Part shown: one piece after another, positions 8,812-20,895 of the stretch
How positions within the stretch are numbered: the first letter of the stretch is position 1
How the letters are laid out: each line of letters begins with the position of its first letter
NCBI RefSeq assembly: GCF_000767615.3
Contig: NZ_CP009553.3
Coordinates: forward strand, 4,774,001-4,838,000
DNA length: 64,000 bases
Direction of reading: 5' to 3'
From: Pandoraea pnomenusa
GTDB lineage: Bacteria; Pseudomonadota; Gammaproteobacteria; Burkholderiales; Burkholderiaceae
Translations under genes and position numbers: made by a program
The notes under the pieces: model-generated
What the model was told of the DNA's origin: nothing
Seen by the model: only the letters and a program-made list of their open reading frames with translations
Databases searched by the model: none

Positions 8812-11800
8812 TGGGAATCCTTGTTGACGTTGGAGGACGTGGCCGCTCGCGTATCGTTCGAGCGCCCCGGACGGCGAGTCGCGAGCCAGCCGTGTACCGA
8901 GGCAAACACGACCGGAACGAACACAAGCGTCGATATCGTGCCAAGCGCGAGTCCACCGATGACGGCCCGCCCGAGCGGCGCGTTTTGCTCTCCGCCATCA
9001 CCGAGCCCGAGCGCCATCGGCAACATGCCGATCAGCATTGCGAGTGCGGTCATCACGACCGGGCGAAAGCGGTCGAAGCCGGCACCGAGCGCAGCGTCGA
9101 TCGGCGCCACGCCGGCCGCGAGCGACTCGCGCGCTGCATTGATGACGAGGATGCTATTGGCGGTGGCAATGCCGATGCACAGGATCGTGCCGGTCAGCGC
9201 GGGCACGGACAGCGTTGTTTGCGTGACAAACAGCATCCACGCAATACCCGCCATCGACGCGGGAATACCGCAAATGATGACGAGCGGGTCGACCCACGAT
9301 TGGAAATTCACGACCATCAGCAGGTAAACCAGCACAATCGCGAGGACAACGCCGAGTGCCAACCCGCTGAATGAGGCGTTCATCGATTGCACCTGCCCCC
9401 GGATGACAATCGACGATCCGGATGGCAAATGGGCGCGGGTCGCATCGACCAGACGGGCAACGTCCGATGCAACCCCGCCGAGATCGCGGCCTTGCGTAGA
9501 CGCGAAGATGTCGAGCACAGGTTGCACGTTGTAGTGGGAGACGACAGCCTGTTGTTCGCTGCGCGTGAGCGTGCCCAGGGAACCGATCTGATTTTGCGGC
9601 GCAATGAAGGACGCAGGCGTCGTTACCGGCACGTTGGCGAGCTTCTGCAGAGAGTCGATGTTGTACTGCGGCACCATGGTGGTAAGCGGGTAGCTCACAC
9701 CGTTTCTTGGGGCGAGCCAGAAGTTCGGCGTGGTCTGGGAGCTGCCGGATAGCGCAATGAGCAAGTTCTGGGCGATATCGCGCTGCGTGATGCCCGCCTG
9801 AATGGCTTTGGTGCGATCAACGTTCACGTTTATCGTGGGTGCGTCGCCGGGTTGCTGGATATGGGCGTCGACAAGCCCCCGAACGCCGCGCAACTGGTCG
9901 AGCAGTTGATTGGCGAGCGCCCGATTCTGTGCCAACTTGTTTCCCACGATCTGAATGTCGATGGGTGCCGGCAGGCCGAAATTGAGGATCTGGCTGACGA
10001 TGTCGGCCGGGAGCATCGAGAATGTGACGCCGGGGAACGAGGCGTTGAGCACATCGCGCAGTTTCGCGACGTATTCGGCGGTGGGTTGGTGATCGGGCTT
10101 GAGCGTGACGAGCACATCGGCGTCCTCTGGTCCGATCGGGTCTGACGATTCGTAGGTGAGGTTGATGCCACTGACCGGCAAGCCGATGTTGTCGAGCACG
10201 AGGCTCACTTGCGCCGGAGGAATGACCGTCTTTATCTTCGCTTCCACTTCGTCTGTGATGCGGGCGGTCTCTTCGATGCGCGTGCCGGTCGGCGCACGCA
10301 AATGCAGGCGTATTTCACCGGCATCCACGGACGGAAAGAAATCTCGTCCGATAAACGGCACCAAGGCAAGGGAGCCAAGGCAGATCGCGAGCCAGACTGC
10401 CACGAACCGCGACCGCTGGCCGACAGCGGCCCGGAGCGCTGAAGCGTAGCAGCGGCGCAGCGATTCGAAGCCCGTCTCGAAACGCGACTGAAAGCACGAG
10501 AGCCGCGCGGACCATCCGCCGGCAGGCCGCGCATTCGCGGATTTGGCGCGCAGCAAATACATCGCGAGCGTAGGGATCAGCGTGCGCGAGAACAGGTATG
10601 AAGCGCACATCGCGAATATGACCGCTTCGGCCATCGGCACGAACAGGTACCGTGCGACGCCGGAGAGCAGGAACATCGGCACGAACACGATGCAGATGGA
10701 AAGGGTCGAGACAAAGGTAGGTACCGCAATCTCGCCAGCGCCATCGAGGATGGCGTCGTGCAACGGCGCCCCTCGCTCCAGATGATGCGTAATGTTTTCG
10801 ATCGCGACGGTCGCATCGTCCACGAGTATGCCTACCGCCAGTGCCAGCCCGCCGAGCGTCATGATATTGACGGTCTGCCCCAGCGCCGACAGCGCGATCA
10901 GCGAGGTGAGCGCGGAAAGCGGAATCGTGATGGCGATAATGAGCGTGGCACGCCAACTGCCGAGAAATAGCAGGATCATCACCGCGGTGAGACATGCGGC
11001 AATCAGCGCTTCGCGCACGACACCGGAGATTGCCGACTTGACGAATAGCGACTGGTCCGCAAGCGGCGTGACCTTGAGTGCGCCAGGCAGACCGGCCGTG
11101 ATCCTCGGCAACAGTTGCTTGACCTGATCGATGATCGTGAGGGTGGATGCGCTACCGGTCTTCTCCACGGTCAGCAATGCTCCGCGCTGGCCGTCCGCGC
11201 GCACGATGTTGGTTTGTGGTGCGTAACCGTCGATCACATGGGCGACATCGCGCAGATACACGACCGCTCCCTTTTCGGTCTTGACAGGCAGATCGTTAAG
11301 CGCGTCAACGCTCTGCGTGCTTCCATCGATCCGGACGTTGTATTCGCGCGCGCCGATCTTGGCCGTGCCTCCGGGCAGGATCAGATTCTGAGCGTTGACT
11401 GCGTTGACCACGTCGATCGGCGCGAGCCCCTTGGCCTGAAGCGCACGGGTGTTGAGCTGCACCATGATCTGACGGACTTTTCCGCCATAGGGGAGCGGCA
11501 CCGCAGCGCCCTGCACCGTGGCCAGTTGCGTCCGGATAAAGCTGTTGCCGAGGTCATAAAGGGACTGCTCCGGCAGCGTCTTGCTCGAAAGCCCGAGTTG
11601 CAACACCGGCACCGTGGATGCGTTGTAGGTAATGATGTTCGGCGGGAGCGTGCCGGGTGGCATGACACGCAGAATGGACGCGGAGTTCGCCGCAGCTTCG
11701 GCGATCGCCCGATTGATGTCGGCGCCCGGATGGAAGAAGACTTTGACCACCGACACGCCGTTGAGCGATTGGGATTCGATGTGATCGATGTCGTCGACGT

Positions 11801-12020
11801 CGGTCGTCAATGCGCGCTCGTAGTTCGAGGTGATCCGATGCGCCATGTCCTCGGCCGAGAAGCCGTTGTAGGACCAAACGATGCTGATGACGGGAATGTC
11901 GATGTTCGGAAAAATATCCGTCGGCGTACGCATGATGGCAAGGGGGCCGAGGATGAAGATCAGCAATGCGAGCACGACGAACGTGTAGGGGCGCCTGAGC
12001 GCCAATCTGACGATCCACAT
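8808..12020 (-). CDS. RND multidrug efflux permease (HAE1/AcrB family)
   Basis: A 1070-residue inner-membrane proton/drug antiporter. I use ATG 12020 (MWIVRLALRRPYTFVVLALL), the usual family N terminus, rather than the upstream TTG at 12116. No strong ribosome site is visible. The first helix, the large periplasmic domains, the proton-relay pair in LAVGILVDDATVAIENITHH (TM4), and the second half with the repeated fold are all present. The end overlaps the adaptor gene by 4 bases. The adjacent two-component system is of the heavy-metal type, but the TM4 signature is the drug type, so the substrate is open. Confidence 0.93.
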   Translation of the reverse strand: MWIVRLALRRPYTFVVLALLIFILGPLAIMRTPTDIFPNIDIPVISIVWSYNGFSAEDMAHRITSNYERALTTDVDDIDHIESQSLNGVSVVKVFFHPGADINRAIAEAAANSASILRVMPPGTLPPNIITYNASTVPVLQLGLSSKTLPEQSLYDLGNSFIRTQLATVQGAAVPLPYGGKVRQIMVQLNTRALQAKGLAPIDVVNAVNAQNLILPGGTAKIGAREYNVRIDGSTQSVDALNDLPVKTEKGAVVYLRDVAHVIDGYAPQTNIVRADGQRGALLTVEKTGSASTLTIIDQVKQLLPRITAGLPGALKVTPLADQSLFVKSAISGVVREALIAACLTAVMILLFLGSWRATLIIAITIPLSALTSLIALSALGQTVNIMTLGGLALAVGILVDDATVAIENITHHLERGAPLHDAILDGAGEIAVPTFVSTLSICIVFVPMFLLSGVARYLFVPMAEAVIFAMCASYLFSRTLIPTLAMYLLRAKSANARPAGGWSARLSCFQSRFETGFESLRRCYASALRAAVGQRSRFVAVWLAICLGSLALVPFIGRDFFPSVDAGEIRLHLRAPTGTRIEETARITDEVEAKIKTVIPPAQVSLVLDNIGLPVSGINLTYESSDPIGPEDADVLVTLKPDHQPTAEYVAKLRDVLNASFPGVTFSMLPADIVSQILNFGLPAPIDIQIVGNKLAQNRALANQLLDQLRGVRGLVDAHIQQPGDAPTINVNVDRTKAIQAGITQRDIAQNLLIALSGSSQTTPNFWLAPRNGVSYPLTTMVPQYNIDSLQKLANVPVTTPASFIAPQNQIGSLGTLTRSEQQAVVSHYNVQPVLDIFASTQGRDLGGVASDVARLVDATRAHLPSGSSIVIRGQVQSMNASFSGLALGVVLAIVLVYLLMVVNFQSWVDPLVIICGIPASMAGIAWMLFVTQTTLSVPALTGTILCIGIATANSILVINAARESLAAGVAPIDAALGAGFDRFRPVVMTALAMLIGMLPMALGLGDGGEQNAPLGRAVIGGLALGTISTLVFVPVVFASVHGWLATRRPGRSNDTRAATSSNVNKDSQ

Positions 12021-12318
12021 GACAATGTCCGGGGGTGAGGTGACTACGGCAGCGAAGGACCCGCTGCGCCCGGAAAGTGGAATTCCGACGAACGCGGGCG
12101 TTCGAGATGGAGGCAAGTATGTGGATGGGCCGCTTACCTCGCGCTGACCGTCAAATTACGGATTTGTCATCTGCGCGGATAACAAAATCGTAATCGGGGA
12201 GTCACCTTCAGGTCAGCCGCGAACGACCAGAATGCATTCAACCTTCGCGACATTGTCGAAGGCTGGCTGAACTGCCCCAGTTCCGGGCGCAGAGGCCACT
12301 TTTGCAAAGGTGAATATC
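12021..12318. other. Divergent promoter region between RND operon and DUF4148 gene
   Basis: This 298-base non-coding stretch separates the RND permease (minus) from the DUF4148 gene (plus). Its middle is AT-rich and holds the large dyad at 12155-12194. No gene is visible. Confidence 0.6.
12155..12194. promoter_or_regulatory. 13-bp-arm dyad, candidate operator of the RND operon
   Basis: The left arm ATTACGGATTTGT (12155-12167) and right arm ACAAAATCGTAAT (12182-12194) are inverted repeats matching at 11 of 13 positions, separated by 14 bases. The site lies 135-175 bases upstream of the permease start. It is a candidate binding site for the neighbouring CusR-like regulator or another efflux regulator. 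Confidence 0.45.
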
Positions 12319-12648
12319 ATGAAAGCCATCGTCTCCGCCCTTCTCGTTTCCTGCGCCCTGGCCGCCCCCTTCTCCGCATTCGCCCAGTCGGGCGGCAACG
12401 ACGGTGCGGCACTCTCGCGTACGCAGGTCCGGGCCGATCTCGTCCGTGTCGAACAAGCGGGCTACCAACCGTCCGGCTCGCAGGCCAACTACCCGGCCAA
12501 CATCGAACGCGCCGAGGCCATTGTCGCCAAACAGGACGCCCGTGCGAGCATGACCAACACCTCCGGCACTGTCACGGCGACGGGGGTAAGCACGGGCAAC
12601 CAGCCGGTAAGCCACGCCGGAAGCGAATCGATTTATTTTGGCGATTGA
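12319..12648 (+). CDS. Small secreted DUF4148 protein
   Basis: A 109-residue protein typical of Burkholderiales, of unknown function. It starts at ATG 12319, preceded by AAGGTG at good spacing; an in-frame GTG lies 9 bases upstream. The signal peptide is MKAIVSALLVSCALAAPFSA, with predicted cleavage near AFAQS, so the mature protein is periplasmic or exported. The DUF4148 core is LSRTQVRADLVRVEQAGYQP followed by YPANIERAEAIVA. It is divergent from the RND operon and may share its regulation. Confidence 0.85.
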   Translation: MKAIVSALLVSCALAAPFSAFAQSGGNDGAALSRTQVRADLVRVEQAGYQPSGSQANYPANIERAEAIVAKQDARASMTNTSGTVTATGVSTGNQPVSHAGSESIYFGD

Positions 12649-12958
12649 TTCCCGCGATTGCGCCGCCCAGTCGCACCAAGGCAATACTGGCATCGGGAAT
12701 GGGCGAGAGAGCCACTTGCCGGGCTTGCTCGGATGGCTCTCCGCCCGTGATGGCGCAGCGGGCGCTCGCAGGCACTGCAAGCTCGTTCGCGGGTTTGGGC
12801 GACGCCGCCCGAGTTTGTTGGAACCGGGCATGTCGTCGTCGACGCTTTCTGCTGCATCGTCAGCGCGATTGACGACGCCGAAGATGGCGTCAAAAAAACC
12901 CGCCTCCGAAAGGGAGAGCGGGCTTTTTTTTAGCCACCAGAAAGGCGCCTGGCGTGGA
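12649..12958. other. Non-coding gap between DUF4148 gene and ssb
   Basis: Apart from the terminator near its right end, this 310-base stretch contains nothing I can assign. The frames crossing it lack recognisable protein character. Confidence 0.5.
12892..12931. terminator. Bidirectional intrinsic terminator for ssb
   Basis: A strong hairpin at 12899-12923 (CCCGCCTCC, GAAA-type loop, GGGAGAGCGGG) is flanked by seven A on the left and eight T on the right. It works in either direction and directly follows the ssb stop on the minus strand. Confidence 0.85.
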
Positions 12959-13459
12959 TCAGAACGGAATATCGTCGTCCATGTCGTCGAAGCCGCCGGA
13001 CGGCTTGGCCGGCGCCTGCTGACGGCCACCGCCGCCACCACCACCGCCACGCGAATAGCCACCGCCGCCCTCGTCGCCACCACCACGCGAGTAGCCGCCA
13101 CCGCCGCCACCTTCACCGCCGCCGCTGCGGCCACCGAGCATCTGCATCTGGTCCGCCACGATTTCCGTGCTGTAACGGTCCGTGCCGTCCTGCGCCTGGT
13201 ACTTGCGCGTGCGGATACGGCCTTCGATATACACCGACGAGCCCTTCTTCAGGTACTCATTGACGATTTCCGCGAGCCGGCCGAAGAACGACACGCGGTG
13301 CCATTCCGTCATTTCCTTGAACTCGCCGGACTGCTTGTCCTTGTAACGGTCGGTCGTGGCCAGGCGGATGTTCGCGACCGCATCGCCGCTCGGCATGTAG
13401 CGGACTTCGGGGTCGGCGCCAAGGTTGCCGACCAGGATCACTTTGTTGACTGATGCCAT
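12959..13459 (-). CDS. ssb: Single-stranded DNA-binding protein
   Basis: A 166-residue SSB that coats single-stranded DNA in replication, repair and recombination. The OB fold occupies residues 1-110 ([20 protein letters not shown], then [14 protein letters not shown]). A Gly-rich linker with SRGGG repeats lies at about 111-150. The acidic tip [10 protein letters not shown] recruits partner proteins. The start at ATG 13459 has GGAGAAAGATTT upstream on its strand. The neighbouring MFS gene and uvrA arrangement is common in Burkholderiales. Confidence 0.98.
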   Translation of the reverse strand: MASVNKVILVGNLGADPEVRYMPSGDAVANIRLATTDRYKDKQSGEFKEMTEWHRVSFFGRLAEIVNEYLKKGSSVYIEGRIRTRKYQAQDGTDRYSTEIVADQMQMLGGRSGGGEGGGGGGYSRGGGDEGGGGYSRGGGGGGGGRQQAPAKPSGGFDDMDDDIPF

Positions 13460-13489
13460 AAATCTTTCTCCGGTATTGCTGAAATCCGT

Positions 13490-14713
13490 TCAGGATTGAC
13501 GAGGCGCTGGCGTCCTCATCGGTGCGGCGATTATAAGCCACACCAAAACCCCAGCTGCACAGGTCATAAAGATTGCGTTTTGTCCGAAGTGGGTCATCAG
13601 ATACCCCCCAAGCGCGCCACCGGTGAACAATCCGAGTGCCTGGGTCGTATTGTAGACGCCCACCGCCGCGCCCTTGCGCTGTCCCGGCGCCAGCTTCGAC
13701 ACCAGCGACGGCTGCGACGCCTCGAGCACATTGAAGCCCAGAAAGTACACGAACAGCACCCCGGCGATCACGCCCACCGTCGGCGGCAACTCACCCAACG
13801 CCACCTGCGCCACCGCCACCAGCGCGATCGCCGAGAGCAGCACCGCCTTCATCTTGCCGCGCTTTTCCGCCGCAATGATCGCCGGCACCATCGCCACGAA
13901 CGACAGCCCCATGACCGGCAAATAGACCTCCCAGTGCTGCGCCACCGGCAAGCCCGCCGCGACGAGCATGCGCGGCATCGCCACGAACAGCGCGGTCTGC
14001 GTGGCGTGCAGGATGAACACACCGAAGTTCAGGCGCAACAGCTCGGGGTTGTGGAGCACCTCCGAGAACGGCGCCGGTCCCGCCTTCGGATGGGCCGGCG
14101 GCGTGGGCACGACCCACAGCACCACGAAGATCGCCAGCACCGCCAGAATGCCAATGGCCGAAAACAGCCCGCTCATGCCCAGCCAGTGATACAGGAACGG
14201 CGCGCAGACAATCGCCACGGCGAACGAGATACCGATGCTGCCGCCGATCATCGCCATCGCCTTGGTGCGGTTGGCCTCGCTCGTGAGGTCCGCCACGCAG
14301 GCCATGACCGCCGAGGAAATCGCCCCCGCCCCCTGAATCGCCCGGCCAACGATGATCCACGTCAGATCGTGCGCCATCGCCGCCACCAGCGAGCCGATGG
14401 CAAACACGATCAGGCCGAAGACAATGACGGGCTTGCGCCCCAGTCGGTCGGACGCCCAGCCGTACGGAATGTACAGCAGCGACTGCGTCAGACCGTAGAT
14501 GCCGATGGCCAGCCCCACGAGAAACGTGTTGTTGCCGCCCGGCAGGGTCTGCGCGAACACGGAGAACACCGGCATGATCAGGAACAGGCCGAGCATGCGC
14601 AGCGCGAAGATCCCCGCGAGCGACGCACTCGCGCGCACTTCTAGCGGGGTCATGCGGCCCCCTCGGCCGCGTGTCGAGGCAGGAGAAGCGGAAGTCACGG
14701 AATCGGTAGACAT
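13490..14713 (-). CDS. MFS transporter next to ssb/uvrA
   Basis: A 407-residue, 12-helix major facilitator protein. The start is ATG 14713, preceded by AGGA at good spacing. The cytoplasmic N terminus (about 25 residues) is followed by LAGIFALRMLGLFLIMPVFS, and motif A is visible as YGWASDRLGRKPVIVFGL. The 12-helix length and motif A suggest a drug or metabolite exporter, but the substrate is unknown. It is divergent from uvrA and 30 bases upstream of ssb on the same strand. Confidence 0.88.
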   Translation of the reverse strand: MSTDSVTSASPASTRGRGGRMTPLEVRASASLAGIFALRMLGLFLIMPVFSVFAQTLPGGNNTFLVGLAIGIYGLTQSLLYIPYGWASDRLGRKPVIVFGLIVFAIGSLVAAMAHDLTWIIVGRAIQGAGAISSAVMACVADLTSEANRTKAMAMIGGSIGISFAVAIVCAPFLYHWLGMSGLFSAIGILAVLAIFVVLWVVPTPPAHPKAGPAPFSEVLHNPELLRLNFGVFILHATQTALFVAMPRMLVAAGLPVAQHWEVYLPVMGLSFVAMVPAIIAAEKRGKMKAVLLSAIALVAVAQVALGELPPTVGVIAGVLFVYFLGFNVLEASQPSLVSKLAPGQRKGAAVGVYNTTQALGLFTGGALGGYLMTHFGQNAIFMTCAAGVLVWLIIAAPMRTPAPRQS

Positions 14714-15165
14714 TACGTCCTGAGAGATGGAAAAAGCGCTCGCCGGTAGGGTTTCGCTATCAGTTTGGCTGTCGAGCCGCCTCGGCACCGTCCGATGCTC
14801 GCGGCCCCGGGCGCCATGTCGGCCGTCCGTGCGACCCAAGCATCGCACTCAGGCCCGCGGTCGCGGCGGCGCCTCTGGATTTCGGGCGGTTCGTCCCCAT
14901 CTGAGTCGCTGGCCGTTGTGCCGTGCGAGACAGCCCGTCAGCCGGTTCAGCCCTGGCAATCAAACTTAGGTATATTAGCAGGTTTAGCCGCCCGGATTTC
15001 CCCCCAGCGGCCCGCCCGACCGCTCCCGCCGCCTGCCGCGTCGACGCCTGGCCAATGCCGCGTCGACACGGCGCGACGTCCCGGGAAATTCGGACTCTTG
15101 GGGGCCGGAAACCGCCCCGCGACAATTCGCCGCGCGGATTCCTCGGCGACGACCCGGAACCGTCA
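14714..15165. other. Divergent promoter region between MFS gene and uvrA
   Basis: A 452-base non-coding interval. An extended -10 like TAGGTATATT at 14967-14976 points toward uvrA. The only CTG-N10 half-match to a LexA site there lacks the CAG half, so SOS control is not supported by this sequence alone. Confidence 0.4.
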
Positions 15166-18030
<2,865 letters not shown>

Positions 18031-18072
18031 GCCGCGCCATCACGGCGAGGCAATTATCAAGGACGTCACTGC

Positions 18073-19101
18073 ATGGAACCACGCTCTGGCTGGAATCCGG
18101 ACCGGAATTTCTGGATCGAACTGGCGAGCTACGTGTTCGCCGCCGTGGGCCTGTGGCTCATTCTCGGCATCCATCTGCTCTCGGTAGTGCTCGCGGGCAT
18201 GGTGGTCTATCAGCTCGTGCACGTGCTCAGCCCGCGCCTGCAACTGCGCATCTCGAGCGATTGGGCGCGGCTCGCCGCCGTGGCGCTGCTCTCGGCCATC
18301 ATCGTGGCGCTGATGACCGCACTCATCTTCGGCATCATTGCCTTTTTCCGCAACGACGCCGGGCATCTGGAGCACATCAACGGCCGCATGATGGACGCGC
18401 TCGAACAGGCGCGCAGCCAACTGCCCGCGTGGGTGACGGCACGGCTTCCCGCCGATACCGACGACATCCACCAGGCCATCACGGGGTATCTCAAGGATCA
18501 CACCCAGGAGATGTCGCTGGTTGGCAAGGAAGCGCTCAACGCGATGGTGCACATCATCGTCGGGCTGGTGCTCGGCGCCCTCGTGGCACTCTCGTCGGTG
18601 CGCCCCGTCCAGCACATGCGCCCCCTGGCCGCCGCGCTCACGCGCCGCGTCACGCTGTTCGGCGACGCCTTTCGCCGCATCGTGTTCGCACAGGTGAAGA
18701 TCTCGGCCATCAATACGCTCTTTACCGCCATCTTCCTGCTCGCGGTACTGCCGATGTTCGGCGTTCACCTGCCGCTGCGCAAGACGATGATCATCGTGAC
18801 CTTCGTGGTCGGTCTGTTGCCGGTCATCGGCAACCTCATCTCGAATACATTCATCGTGGTGCTGGGGCTGTCGATGTCGCTTTACGTGGCGATCGGAGCG
18901 CTCGTGTTCCTGATCGTCATCCACAAGCTCGAGTACTTCCTGAACGCGCGCATCGTTGGCACCCAGATTCAGTCGCGCGCATGGGAGTTGCTGCTCGCAA
19001 TGATCGTGATGGAGGCAGCGTTCGGTCTGCCGGGACTCATCGCCGCGCCCATCTATTACGGCTACCTCAAGAGCGAGCTCGCCGACAAACAACTCGTCTG
19101 A
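18073..19101 (+). CDS. AI-2E family transporter
   Basis: A 342-residue inner-membrane protein of the AI-2E exporter/YhhT-YdiK family, with about seven or eight membrane segments. Landmarks are the N-terminal helices around LASYVFAAVGLWLILGIHLL, the soluble middle with amphipathic helices, and the conserved C-terminal block FVVGLLPVIGNLISNTFIVV. Members export diverse substrates or act as Na/H antiporters; the family name does not prove autoinducer transport. It lies 42 bases after uvrA and may be cotranscribed. Confidence 0.85.
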   Translation: MEPRSGWNPDRNFWIELASYVFAAVGLWLILGIHLLSVVLAGMVVYQLVHVLSPRLQLRISSDWARLAAVALLSAIIVALMTALIFGIIAFFRNDAGHLEHINGRMMDALEQARSQLPAWVTARLPADTDDIHQAITGYLKDHTQEMSLVGKEALNAMVHIIVGLVLGALVALSSVRPVQHMRPLAAALTRRVTLFGDAFRRIVFAQVKISAINTLFTAIFLLAVLPMFGVHLPLRKTMIIVTFVVGLLPVIGNLISNTFIVVLGLSMSLYVAIGALVFLIVIHKLEYFLNARIVGTQIQSRAWELLLAMIVMEAAFGLPGLIAAPIYYGYLKSELADKQLV

Positions 19102-19139
19102 GACGAACGCCCGTGCGTCGCCCCACCCCTTAGTGCTTA

Positions 19140-19157
19140 CGCAATCTCGCGATTGCG
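19140..19157. terminator. Hairpin after the AI-2E family gene
   Basis: CGCAATC-TCGC-GATTGCG gives a 7-bp stem with a tetraloop 38 bases after the stop. There is no T-run, so it is only a possible terminator. Confidence 0.3.
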
Positions 19158-19202
19158 CCAGACAGCGGGTCAGGACGGTCCACGGGCGTTTTTCCGACCG
19201 GA

Positions 19203-19239
19203 ATTTGACATTTCGTCACTCAGTGACATAATGTCAAAT
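19203..19239 (+). promoter_or_regulatory. Promoter inside a 37-bp palindrome, abutting the regulator start codon
   Basis: ATTTGACATT (19203-19212) pairs with AATGTCAAAT (19230-19239), and GTCAC (19215-19219) pairs with GTGAC (19223-19227), all about one centre at 19221. Inside it lie TTGACA (19205-19210) and ATAATG (19228-19233), 17 bases apart: a good sigma-70 promoter. Transcription would begin at about 19240-19241, on the start codon itself. There is no ribosome binding site, so the mRNA is probably leaderless. The palindrome is a likely autorepression operator. Confidence 0.7.
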
Positions 19240-19240
19240 C

Positions 19241-19918
19241 ATGAAATCCACCAAATCCGCCGTCAGCACGGGCAAGCTCGACGAAAACGCGCTGCTGCTG
19301 CGCGAGGGACGCAAGATCGTCGAGGCGCTCGGGCAGACGTTCGCGCCGCTCGTCGAGGTAGTGCTGCACGACCTGACCGATCCGGACAACGCGGTCGTGG
19401 CCATCGCCAACAATCTGTCGGGTCGCCAACCCGGTGACGCCGTCACCGAAATGGGCCTCGCGCGGATTGCCGATCCGGCGTTCCCCGAAGTCATCGCCAA
19501 CTACGCGAACCGGTTTCCGGACGGACGTCCGGCCAAGAGCACGTCCATTGGGCTGAAGAACAGTCGTGGCGAGTACGTCGGCGCGATTTGCCTGAACATG
19601 GACATTTCCATGCTGGCCGCCGCGGCGGCCAGCGTGCAGCAACTGGTCGGCGTATCGGCGCAAACGCCCGCACCGGTGCGCGAGACGCTCGCCACTCGCC
19701 GGCTCGACGACATCGCCCCACTGATTACCGATTTCGCGGCCCAGCGCAACACGACACCCCCGGGCCTCACGCTGTCGCAACGCCGCGAGGCGATCCGTCT
19801 CGTCGAAGCGCGCGGCCTGCTCGATCTGCGTCATGCGCATGCGGAAGTCGCGCGTACGCTCGGCGTGGCGCGATCGACCGTGTACACCTACCTCACCGAC
19901 CCGAAAGGCGCATCATGA
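19241..19918 (+). CDS. YheO/DauR-type transcriptional regulator (PAS_6 + HTH)
   Basis: A 225-residue regulator. The YheO-like PAS domain covers about residues 15-125, with EVVLHDLTDPDNAVVAIANN and TSIGLKNSRGEYVGAICLNMD. A C-terminal HTH occupies about 175-220 (HAEVARTLGVARSTVYTYLT). The family includes DauR, which controls D-arginine catabolism. The gene starts directly after a 37-bp palindrome and its stop overlaps the ATG of the PLP enzyme (ATGA). It very likely regulates its own operon in response to an amino-acid substrate. Confidence 0.88.
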   Translation: MKSTKSAVSTGKLDENALLLREGRKIVEALGQTFAPLVEVVLHDLTDPDNAVVAIANNLSGRQPGDAVTEMGLARIADPAFPEVIANYANRFPDGRPAKSTSIGLKNSRGEYVGAICLNMDISMLAAAAASVQQLVGVSAQTPAPVRETLATRRLDDIAPLITDFAAQRNTTPPGLTLSQRREAIRLVEARGLLDLRHAHAEVARTLGVARSTVYTYLTDPKGAS

Positions 19919-20895
19919 CCCCCACCCCGCTGGCGATCACCTACGGCGACGTCGTCGCCGCTCACGATCGGATTCGCGAAGCCGCCCATCGTACGCCCGT
20001 CCTCACCTCGCGCACGGCCGATGCCATGACCGGCGCCAGCCTGTTCTTCAAGGCGGAGAACTTCCAGCGCATGGGCGCCTTCAAGTTCCGCGGCGCCTAC
20101 AACGCGATTTCGCAATTCACCGCCGAGCAGAAGCGGGCCGGCGTGCTGGCGTTCTCGTCGGGCAACCATGCACAGGCCATCGCCCTGTCCGCGCGGGAGC
20201 TCGGCGTGCCGGCCGTCATCCTGATGCCGCAGGATGCGCCGCAGATGAAGATCGACGCCACGCGCGGCTACGGGGCGGAAGTGATCCTGTACGACCGCTA
20301 TCAGGAAGATCGCGAAGTCTTGTCGAAGCGCCTGGCGAGCGAGCGCGGCATGACGCTGATCCCCCCCTACGACCATCCGCATGTGATGGCCGGCCAAGGC
20401 ACGGCGACCAAGGAGCTGATCGAAGATGCCGGCGAGCTCGACACGCTGGTGGTCTGCCTCGGCGGCGGCGGGCTGCTCTCGGGCAGCGCGATCGCCGCGC
20501 GGGCGCTCAATCCGAACATCGAAATCTACGGGGTGGAGCCCGAAGCGGGCAACGACGGTCAGCAAAGTTTCCGAAGCGGCGCCATCGTGCACATCGACAC
20601 GCCGCGAACGATCGCCGACGGCGCGCAAACGCAGCATCTCGGCGCACTCACTTTTCCCGTGATCCGCTCGCTGGTCGACGACATCCTGACCGTGACCGAC
20701 GACGAACTCGTGCAGACGATGCAGTTCTTCGCCAGTCGCATGAAGATCGTCGTCGAACCCACCGGCTGCCTCGCGGCGGCCGCGGTGCTGCAAGAGAAGA
20801 TCGACGTGCGGGGCAAGCGTGTGGGCATCCTCCTGTCGGGTGGCAATGTCGACATGGCGCGCTTCGCGAAACTCACGCTCGGGGAGGCCGCATGA
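19915..20895 (+). CDS. PLP-dependent threonine/hydroxyaspartate dehydratase or serine racemase-like enzyme
   Basis: A 326-residue fold-type II PLP enzyme without an ACT domain, so it is catabolic or serine-racemase-like rather than biosynthetic IlvA. The PLP lysine is K57 in GAFKFRGAYN, the substrate loop is SSGNHAQA at about 81-88, and the phosphate-binding glycine loop is CLGGGGLLSG. Candidates are threonine ammonia-lyase, threo-3-hydroxyaspartate ammonia-lyase and serine racemase. Coupling to RidA downstream suggests that it releases enamine intermediates. Its ATG overlaps the regulator stop and its stop overlaps ridA. Confidence 0.88.
   Translation: MTPTPLAITYGDVVAAHDRIREAAHRTPVLTSRTADAMTGASLFFKAENFQRMGAFKFRGAYNAISQFTAEQKRAGVLAFSSGNHAQAIALSARELGVPAVILMPQDAPQMKIDATRGYGAEVILYDRYQEDREVLSKRLASERGMTLIPPYDHPHVMAGQGTATKELIEDAGELDTLVVCLGGGGLLSGSAIAARALNPNIEIYGVEPEAGNDGQQSFRSGAIVHIDTPRTIADGAQTQHLGALTFPVIRSLVDDILTVTDDELVQTMQFFASRMKIVVEPTGCLAAAAVLQEKIDVRGKRVGILLSGGNVDMARFAKLTLGEAA

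Noticed and set aside
12238..13134. 298-codon minus-strand frame across DUF4148 and the end of ssb
   Set aside because: Translation is dominated by Ala/Val repeats from the Gly-codon run of ssb; not a protein.
12961..13150. GGTGGC-like repeats near the 3' end of ssb, considered as a repeat or CRISPR-like array
   Set aside because: They encode the Gly-rich linker of SSB; unit length is irregular and there are no spacers.
14961..14985. Possible LexA (SOS) box upstream of uvrA
   Set aside because: A CTG half is present on the minus strand but the facing CAG half is not; the AT-rich core is better explained as a -10 element.
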